From positions 102,001-166,000 of the forward strand of contig CAJHNH020002057.1 of the NCBI GenBank assembly GCA_905116865.2: DNA of 64,000 nt, written 5' to 3'. This DNA is from Candidula unifasciata. Taxonomy: Eukaryota; Mollusca; Gastropoda; Stylommatophora; Geomitridae. Position 1 is the stretch's first letter. Every line of letters begins with the position of its first letter. Of the stretch, positions 48,901 to 59,200 are shown one piece after another. Both the position numbers and the translations under genes were made by a program. The notes under the pieces were generated by a model that saw nothing but the letters and a program-made list of their open reading frames with translations, had not been told where the DNA came from and searched no databases.

Positions 48901-51900
48901 CTAGAGAAAAATCCAAATTTTTTTTTTTAATCATAATTATACATGTAAAAATTACTGGTAGAAGTTGAAATAAAAGATGAGGAACAAACTAGCACGCCAT
49001 AATAAAATACTTTACAACATGAAGACATAAGTAATATGTAAATTTACACTATCTTAGTAAATATGTCTGATGGGGAAAACTATACTTTACACACATTAAA
49101 TGGTGTTTGAAGATAGATGGATTGACTTCCTTACCCGTATTATATCATATATAGTAAGGTCTCTGTCTCTACGTAGCAGCTAACTACCCACCAAGAGCAT
49201 AAAGAAAATACTCAACAGCCCCGGTAATTACCTGTTTATTAAAGTGAAGCAAACATTTGACGGAAAACAAAATCAACAGCTTTGATGATTTGTAGCAGTA
49301 CAGGAGGTGTTCATAAACGAATATAACCTTTTCCTTGTGTGCACATTTTTAAAATCTCTTTACACCTAATCATTCAGAATTGTGAATTGCACAACCTGCC
49401 TAAAAAATAATTGCTAGCTTCCGTGATTCTGGTATTCACCACACCAGATGCAGACTGGCTACCCACCATCTTTTAAACATAAAACTGTCAAGGACACAGC
49501 CTGAAAGGATCATTTCACATGAAATACACAACTCACAGTGTTGCACCAAGGACCTCCCATGTGGGTTCTGGGGCACAACTGTGGGGAAAACAAGAATAGA
49601 CCCTTTGCTTGCCCAACAAGCATGTCATAGGAGTTGACTAATCGGAGGCTTCCTTAGATGTCAGAGTGCATCTGCCGAGGGAAGGGACCAACAGTCTGCA
49701 TACAAAAAAGCCAGATCTGTAGTATGGATATGCATGCAACACTCAGGTTCTGAAATAAGACTAATATCTGGAGGTAGATGAACAACCATAACTGTTTTTG
49801 TGGAGTTTACAGCGGGTGAACATGAAGAAGAAGAGGAGGAGCATCAAGTACTCAGCTCAGTAGCTGGGTGGAAAAAATATGCACAGTTTGTGTTAGCCAG
49901 CCTGAACCCAAACTGGCTTCCCACCATATCTGAAAACAAAACGGCCATGAACACAAACTGAAAGCATTTCACACTAAATTTGCAGCTCACAGTGTTGCAC
50001 CAAGTAGTCAACTCAGTAGCTGGGCTCCCAATATGGGTTCCAAGGCTCTATTATGGTGGGGGGGGGGAAGACTACACCCACTGCTTCCCTAACAAGCATA
50101 TCATAAAAAGCGACTGATTAGTGCTGTTTTGTCTGAAGTCAGAGTGTATCTGCCTGAGAGGGGAAGAACCAACAGTCTGCATACAAATAAGCCAGATCTG
50201 TAAAATGGATGTGCATGCAAAACTCAAAAACATTAGGAACACACCAAAGTCCGGAAGTGGATGAACAACCAGAACTTTCCTCCAGAATTTACAGCCTGTC
50301 AACGCAAAGAAGTAGCTGGATGGGAAAAAATATTCGTAGCTTGTATTATTATAGTAAGTGTCACCCCAGACACAGGGGGCCAGAGAGTATGCGTGTTGTG
50401 CTGAGGCAGCACTCAAGGAGGTGTCTGGGTGCATGAAATAGTTAAGAATCCTTTCCACACCCATGGAACTGGAACAGTAAGTGGAAATCTCCACTACTAC
50501 CACCAGTGGGTTACTGGGCATATGATGCTAGGTTCATATTTTTAGACCAGATAGTACCCAACTGGTCTGATGTTGCAAACATCATCATACTGGCTGCCTT
50601 TACTTCCCATAACATTTTATGGTGCCCATTTTAGGCTGGGAGATTTAGGGCAAATTATCTCCTAAATCCCCCCAGTGCAGATTCAAACCCAAGAATTTAT
50701 GGTCAGCAGGCCATTATTTAGCCACTGTGATACTGCAGCAGTGCAGAATGTAATACTTAACACAACCAAGCCAAATGATATACTTACTTTGTGATCTTCT
50801 TGCAATATATTATATCAAGGCAGGTTAGTTTCTTGCAGCCTCTTCTCAAGTATTTCAGAGCTTTGTCACTGCACAATAAACATCAAAATAATGAATGTGC
50901 TAGGACAAATAGTTACTTTAGTCAATATGCTGAAATATTTTTTTTAAATAATGCAATTAGGATAGTTGGATGGGTTTTGAAAAAAAGCTATCTGACGATA
51001 CCTCATTCCAGACCAGTAAGTGTGTCAGTCCTAAGCCAAGATACTGATGTTTAAATGTTATAGTATGCAATTAATTGAATACCAGGAAAAAAAAAAACTT
51101 TTTTAGCATTTAAAAAATATAATGTGCCACAAAACAAAAGTTTCTTTGTTTAAAAAAAAAAAAATCACCATAACACATAAACTCTGCTTTAGACAATTGT
51201 TACTTTAACCCTTTCACCCCCAGAAACCTTTAAGGGAAAATGTAATGAACCTGAGAATTCCTGTAAATAGTTCTTTAAAATCTTTTTTTTAAAATCAATT
51301 TTACTCGTCACGTATACATTTAAAAAACTATAACCATTTTTTTTTTTGTAATTTTGATTTTGGTTTTCATTAAATACATGAAGAGAGGTAATCAGCCAGC
51401 ATGAATAAAGTAGAGAATAACAACCATAAATACCATGACTCATATCATGACCATGTTACTATGCAACCCTTAAGACTAAAGGCATATTATTATGTTATTT
51501 CTCAGAAAACCCCCCATTTCCACAAAATGATATATTTAGTAAATATAACTATACTCTATCTTCCTAAACACTGTGCATGTGCAGACAGAACCAATGCTGT
51601 TAACTAGGCTTGTCGGGGACAGGTCAATGTAACAAAGCCGGTTTAGCAACAATCACATGAGATTTGTAATGGATGTGATGCCTGATTAGCAGAGAAAATG
51701 TTAAAGATTTATAAAAGGGAGAAGGCATAACAATGTATAAACACACATGAAATGGTACTACACTGGAGCCCACAGGGCAGAGACAAGAGAGAGACCTAGA
51801 ACACACAGAGAAGCTAGAACACACAGAGAAGCTAGAACACACAGAGAAGCTAGAACACACAGAGAAGCTAGAACACACAGAGAAGCTAGAACACACAGAG

Positions 51901-54900
51901 AAGCTAGAACACACAGAGAAGCTAGAACACACAGAGTAGCTAGAACACACACAGAAGCTAGAACACACAGAGAAGACAATAAGAAAGACGAATAACTTAG
52001 CAGTATATGGCAAAAGATATTATAGTTCAGCATGCTGAATATTGTTAACTGTTTCTTTGTTGTGAGTGTGCGTGCATTAATTCAGCCATCCATATCTGTA
52101 GCTTAGGCATTGCAAATGCCTTTCGTAATTCCAAGGTGTCAGGTTCAATCCCAGCTGCAGGCGATTTGGCAGCAGACCCTCTTGCACTGGTTTCACAAGT
52201 AGAATTGAGTGCCGACTGTTGAATAGCAATGGCAAACTAGTGAACAAAAATGTATCTTGTAAAATTACAAACAGCCAAAAATTGCTGGGGTTGGTCTTGT
52301 AAAGTATATGCAACCAACTTTCTTTTTCTTAATTTATCCATTAGCTTGTGTAGTCTTACTTAACGTTTATCAGATCTATGTTCAAATATATAATTTTATA
52401 CTAATATCAAACATTTTCTAACCTTATATGTATACATCCACTGATGTTGAGCTGCCTGAGATATGTGCAAACACCAGACAAATACTGCATACTCATGTCT
52501 GTAATCTGAAAGATGGAAACATTTTCCATCACGTATATCACCATTTGTCATTAGTTGTAAATGTCAAGACACTGACTGTCTTTGAATTATTGAATTGAAT
52601 TATACAGTGTTTAAAAAAATAATATCAGAACTTTAGGTGCATATCATCATTATCATCAAGTGCCTTGTTGACTGGCATGACGATCATAAATCTCCACAAT
52701 CTGCAATCCGCAACTGTGTAACAGTTTGTGTGTTGACACCTCTCCATGCTAGGAGAAAAATCTGCCAAGTATCTTCTCATGCTGTCTTCCTCTGTCTCTC
52801 TTTCCACAAATCTTTCAATGGTCACAGCATGTTTCATTTTCTCTCTTCTCATAACATGACAAAAAAATGATGACTGTCTCTTTCTGATGTTTGTGGTAAG
52901 TTGTCTTCGAGCACTCGCCTCTTTCAAAACATCTGGGTTCCTCTTCTTAACCCTACCAGACCTAAGGCCCTGAACCTAACTGTCCCTATAACCTGAGCTC
53001 CTGGGCATTACCGCGAAATAACCAACTTGATATGCAAAAATATTAGTTGCATGCAAACGAGTGGCTAGAATATGATGAAACTTGGAGACATTGTAGAAAA
53101 TAGGCTTACCTTTTATCTAGCGCCAATATTCCACCTTTGTGTGTGAATTCACTCATCAGGATCAACTTTGTTTCACAAAGTGAACACCAGATGTTGCCGT
53201 TTGATGGACACACCCCCTCCTCCTAATATTGATCTATTTCAAGATTGATAATTTTCAAGATTGTCCTCATCATTTGCGCTCTCACTGACAGTGTCATTTC
53301 AAGAACGTATTCTTTATGAAATTATCACAGATAATGAATATATATATATATTTATATATACACAGAGTCTGAATAAACCAAAGTATCGATCACCTGTTGG
53401 ACTGTAAAAAGCCTAGAACTTGGTTCATCAGCCGCTCGCTTCATTCTGAATTTTCCAAATTTTGTCACATTAAAACACACAAAATTGATTCACACACACG
53501 GGGAAGCCATTTGCAATCTCTAACAAAGCGGACTGACGACGATTGGTTGGTTAATTTAAGTCAGTGACGCATCTTTTTCACGCACTATGCAAAAGCCGAA
53601 ATTTAGGGCCAGCGGTATACAGAATAGTTATGAAATTCCCGGAAAAACGGGAGAGCAGTCTGGTAGGGTTAACTGTCCTAGGAATTCAAAGGATTCTTCT
53701 GTCAAACCACATCTCCTAGGCCTCAAGATATTGTTCAGCTTGTTTATTAATTGTCCTGGATTCACAGCCATATGTTAAAACTGACTCTATATAGCATGTG
53801 ATTCTTTTCCTAACCTCCAATGAAATGGATTTATTCCACAAAATGTTCTTCATTTTATAAAAAGCAGTTTTGATCTGTCCTATTCTGTTTTTTTATCTCT
53901 GTGAAACATCTTCCATCAGATGTTATCCATGTGCCCAGATACTTAAATTTGTGTACTTGTCCTTAAATAACATCTTTGACTTTTATGATACATTTAGGCA
54001 CTATTCTTTTCTTGGAAACGGCCATTACATCTGTCTTCCCATTATTCAAACTCATGCCCATTTTATCACATTCTACCACCACCATATCTTTTAATTCCTA
54101 TAGTTCTTTCTGACTTGTCACAATCAAGAAGGTGTCATCAGACTGACGTAGGTTATTTATGTTATTACCACCAACCACAATTCCTGACATATCAATGATA
54201 GATCTCATTATATATTCATTGTATAATAAAAAATGAAGCAGTAGATAGTACACATCAAGATAAGCTCAGATCTGAAGCACCCTTTGCACCACATGCTCTT
54301 CAGGAAAAAGGGCAATAGACTTAAAAGGGGCAAATCATGGCTGGGTAGGGCAGAGGATGACATCATGCAGGTCTGCAGTCTTACAGATATCCATTCAGGT
54401 GAGGAGTAGATACCAGCGTCTAAAGCGCCCGATCTCACATTCTCCTGGGTAGTGACGCTTGATAGGAGTTGTCAGGAGCAGAATCCTGCTGCTGTCAGCG
54501 CCGAGGTATGCGCACTTATCAGTGACAAGTCAGATGTGCTCATCTTTACAGACGGGTCACTTATACATGGGCACAAGAGTGCATGCGCATTTACAGCGTG
54601 CTCTTCAGGCAGAACAGTTCAAGAAGCCAGCGGTGCCTTCTCCACGACTACCAGCAGCATGATGATGGAGGTGATGGCGGTGACACAAGCTTTCATGTGG
54701 CTAGAATCACAGGACTATTCCCGCATGTGTGTGCTGAGTGACTCTTTGAGCATGATCCAGCAGGTCGAGGCAAGCTGGTTATGCAAAAAGTGGACTGAGT
54801 CATTGAAAAACTCTCCTGTGTGAGCAGTTACCTTCATAATTGTCCCAGGGTATGCACGTGTTGTTGGTAATGAAAGAGCTGATAGACTGGCAAGTACCGC

Positions 54901-56175
54901 ATTAATTGAAGATGGCTGTCCCATAGATCATGCAGACATTGTCAATGCCCTTAGAGAGAGAGGACCTTCAAAGTATTTTGGAAGCAAAATTTCCACATCA
55001 CTGCTAAGAATGCGAGAATTGGCAGCAAAGACTGGTACAGCCAAGCATGAGAAGCACACCGAACGCACACTAAGTCTTGTCAATCAGCATAGGACTGGCA
55101 CTATTAACCACGCGATGCTGATGTATATGTTGAGACGGGAATCTGAGCACCTATAGATGTGTCTGGAGTGCTGTGAAGATAATCAAACTCATAACTCAGT
55201 ACATATCCTTGTCGTTCTTCCATCTTTATGCTCTAAAATGTTCCCAAATAGTTATTCATTCTTATAGCATCTGTTTGCTGCAAATACATGTTCTTTATAA
55301 TTTGTAAATCTTTTACATTAGTGTTCAACTTTTACAACAGTTTGATTATTTCTTAGTGTTTCACACAATCAAGTGCTTTTGTATAGTCAATACAGCATAA
55401 GTAAGGATCATGTTTTTACTTTTTATAGCTCTTTCCAAAAGAGTCCTCAGAATTTCTATGGCATTGTTTGTACCTTTTCCTTCTACAAATCCACACTGTC
55501 GTTCACTAATTTCTGGTTTAATCTTGTTTCTTATTCTTCTCATAATTATTCTCAGTAACATTTGTGTCTCATGACTCTTAGACTTATGGTGCGATAGTCT
55601 TCACATTTTAAAGTGCCTGGCTTCTTTCAAGCAATACAGTCCATGAAAGAGAAGCAGATTTTGTTTCAAAACTGTTATTGGGGGGGCTGTGTGGTCTTGA
55701 GGTATGGCATCCGCCTTGAGTGCTGGAGGTCCCAGGTTCAAGCCCTGGTCTCTGGGTAGTAAGACCAGAGCCCATGTGTTTTGCTGCGCACGTAAAAAAA
55801 CAAAAATCTTTTTGGCAGTTAGAAATCAAAAAGAGTAGCCTAGCCTGGGCAAAATTTTGAGTTTTAAATCTTCTTCTTTCTTTTCTCTACTACTGGAATG
55901 CTTCACAATGTCAGGGAAGGAAGAGATCTCTAGAATAGGCCCTTCTGTTCACTTCGTGTCTCTGATATTTATGTGGTCCATATTCTGTGTAGTCGACCTC
56001 TGGGTCTGTTACCACTGTATCTGTATAACATTGCTTTCTGTGGTGACCTGTCTGCTGCCAATCTTGTTACCTGGCCAAACCATTTGATTTGTTGTCTACC
56101 TATGACTATTCTTAGTGCCGCTGGTCCATCTTTTTTATTTACCTTGCTCTGAGCTCATTATGTATCCTAAACATG

Positions 56176-56219
<44 letters not shown>

Positions 56220-59200
56220 CTGTTGGTACTACAGCATTTTTGCCAGATGGCTGGTGGAACCACCTTATTTGTTGTCCTTTATTTAACATAATGCCTGTTT
56301 CAGTGCTAGTCTTCTTGTTACTCTGGTAGCTTTTCTAAGACACCTCATATTTGCTGTAATGATTTTGCTCTCATTGGTTGTGGTTGGGCTAGCATAGCAC
56401 ACTGGTAGCATAGATAGTTCCTATTACATTTGCCTTGTAAGTCGTGGTCAATGTTCAGTAAAATGCTAAAACAATGATACAATATTACATTATATAAATA
56501 AAATAATTGTAATACATTCAGAAAAAAAAAAAAACTATCATAATTAATACACAATGGGTTTTGAAAAAGAACTCACATTTCTACACCCTGCCAAGTTTAG
56601 AACTGTCAACATTCGGCAACAGAATGCCAGATTTTTTATGGCTCCATCAGTCAAATTCTAGAAACAGTGCACAGAAATGTACTTAATTACTGTAATATTT
56701 ATACACAAATTTTAGAAATTTGCACTTATTTGCTAATAAACTTCAAATGCAAGCTCAAATGATATTTAGAAAATATTTCTTACATTATACAAATTCAACA
56801 AAGTTAGTAAATTACTCCTTTTATTTCATGAGACAAATGGGTATATGTGGTGGTAGCTGTATTTGTTTCAGATTAAACACAGTGCTAGTCCATACTTTTA
56901 GACCAACTGCATTTAATGAATGATGTGGTCAAAATATCAGTGGCCATCTTTACTTTCCAGGAAATTCCCTGGAGCTAATTTTAGAATGGGTCAAGCAGAG
57001 AGACTTTTGTACTGACTGAGAACATATCAGATATGTCAACACGTGTTCTTACTATGAGATGGTTCATGTGGCACATGGGTAGCAAAATATTTACTACTGT
57101 AATAAGATATTTATTATTATAAATCTTGAACTTAACCCTTAAAAAAATGTAAAACAACACATTTACAGTAAATAAATAAGAGTCAGTCTGTACTGAATTT
57201 TCATGGTCTTCTTGTTCACGGGCTGTAAATGTAAACTGCAGCGAAAATTTCTACTAGCTAGTCCACTTCTGGACTTGAGTCTTGTTCCGGAATTGGAGTG
57301 TTGCGTGCACATCCATTTTACATGAATGGCTTTTTTGTTTTCACAGTGTTGGCTCCTTGCCTCTCAGGCAGATGCACGCTGACTTCAAAAGAAACCCCTA
57401 ATTAGTCTACTCTTATGACATGCTTTTTAGGGAAACAGTGAGTCTGTTCTTGTTTTCCCTATTATAGTATCCCAGAACTCACACTTGTAGGGTATATTTA
57501 GAATGTGTTATCATAAGTCCAGTGATAAATTGTTCAATATATGTCTTATTAAGCTCATTCAACATTCTCTGAGGAGAAAAAAATAAACCAGCTGTTTATG
57601 ATTATACATGGTTATAAATTTACTTCGGAGTTACTCATTCCTCTTGAACCTAAAGTGGCACATAGGGCAGAGGTCACAGCTCTCCATGTCTGGTGGTTTT
57701 TTGCCACCTGTTTTAGGTCTTGGATGTTCGTTAGGTCCATGGTTGAGCCCTCCCTGATGATGGTTCCACGCAGGGTTTCTCTTGGTCTTTCCCGTTTTCC
57801 TTTCCCCTCCCATGTCCATATGAGGGGAAGTTTTGTCTTATCCATTCTGAGAGCATGGCCAATATAGTTCCAGCAGTGTAAAACATCCATAGTTTTAGAA
57901 TAAGATTCCTTGCTCTAAATGTTATGATGCTTTGTTCACACTACGAAGTATTGGTTAGAAAAAACCTGATATTTGATTATGAACTGAAACCCTTTAATCA
58001 ATAAATCAGAGTACTATTCAACATGCCACCATGGCTTATCCTATCATTCCGCTTTGAGAACAGAAATCTTTTCTTACCAGGCAGTGAGATAAGTCCAGCC
58101 TTTCAATCTGCTTACACTGCTGGGCAAATTTTTGCAAGCCTAGATCTGTGATATTACTATTCTCAGACAGAACCACATCTCGCAGTCTAGAGTTGCTGCC
58201 AAGTGCGGTGAGGCCCTGCAATAGAATACACTGTTAACACATCCCCAAAGACTAAGCTCTGTAAGAACAGAACATAGCTGGTCTAGACTCCCCTTACTCA
58301 GCTGACCAAATATATATATATATATGGTAATGAGAGTATTTATAAATAATCTATCATCACAATCACCATCAAGTGCCTTCCTGACTGGTGTGGGCTATCA
58401 TGCCTCTCCGCAATCTGCGATCTTCACCAGCATATATCAGTTTGTGTGTTGACATCCTTCCTTGCCATGAAAAAAAAAAGCTGTCCAGAATAATTTCAAA
58501 CCGCCTTTCTATGTCTCTTTTTCCCCACAGATCTTTCCAGCAGTCATAACATGCTCATTTTTTTTTTCTCTCTCTTAACGTCTCCTTCAGGTTACTCATT
58601 AGGCGTAGGGCTAAGCCCAACTCAGTCGACACTGTTTATTCGGTGGTCAAAGTGCCCGATCTCTCTCTGAGTTTGACTGAGGGTCAACTCGCTCGTATAC
58701 GGTGATGATTCACTATCATCACACCTACTCGTTCCGTAACCGAACTGGCCTCTGACAGATCATTGTGATAAGTTATCTTCAAGCCCTTGCTTTTTTTCAA
58801 AACATCTGGGTTGCTTCTTTTGGCTGTCCAAGAAAATCCAAGGATTCTTCTGTAAAACCACATTTCCAAGCCCTCAAGATTTGGCTTGTTTATTAATTTT
58901 CCAGGATTCACAGATAATCTATAAAATGTATAAAGAGAAAACAGGGAAGAAAATAAATAAACAAAAAGAAGAAGAAGAAAAATCAGAATGCATAAGGTTA
59001 AGTCTTCTCCTTATAGTCCATGATATATAATCATGTCTGTATTCAGTAATGAGTTAAGAATCCATATAACAGCACTTAGGACATTCCCATAAGTGCTCCA
59101 TCTTCAGCAGCAAGCACAAAGTTCCAGTTGATGGTATGGTACTAGTAACAGTTTGTATATCCATCATGCCCCTCCCATGAATGCTGAGTGCCTGGCCAGA

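Larger units (their letters stand above)
52625..55600 (-). mobile_element. RTE-like LINE (family C), split by two insertions
   Basis: Read from the right on the minus strand: IKPEISERQCGFVEGKGTNN, IDYTKALDCVKH, RQGYVLSY (to about 55190); then after an insert LLYNEYIMRSIIDM, INNLRQSDDTFLIVTSQ (YADD replaced by QSDD), KFKYLGTWITSDGR, SVLTYGCESRTINKQ to 53673; then after the MITE RNPDVL, the RQLTTNIRKRQSSFFCHVMR segment and the C-terminus to 52630. Order is as expected for one RT gene. Confidence 0.88.

Noticed and set aside
51747..51995. Threonine/arginine repeat protein ORF
   Set aside because: It is an 18-bp minisatellite, likewise open on both strands.
57612..57890. Small host gene of 92 codons on the minus strand
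   Set aside because: Matches the distal region of LINE ORF2 proteins (WxxIGHxLR...GKRxRxRPRxT) and lies in an FBXL13 intron.
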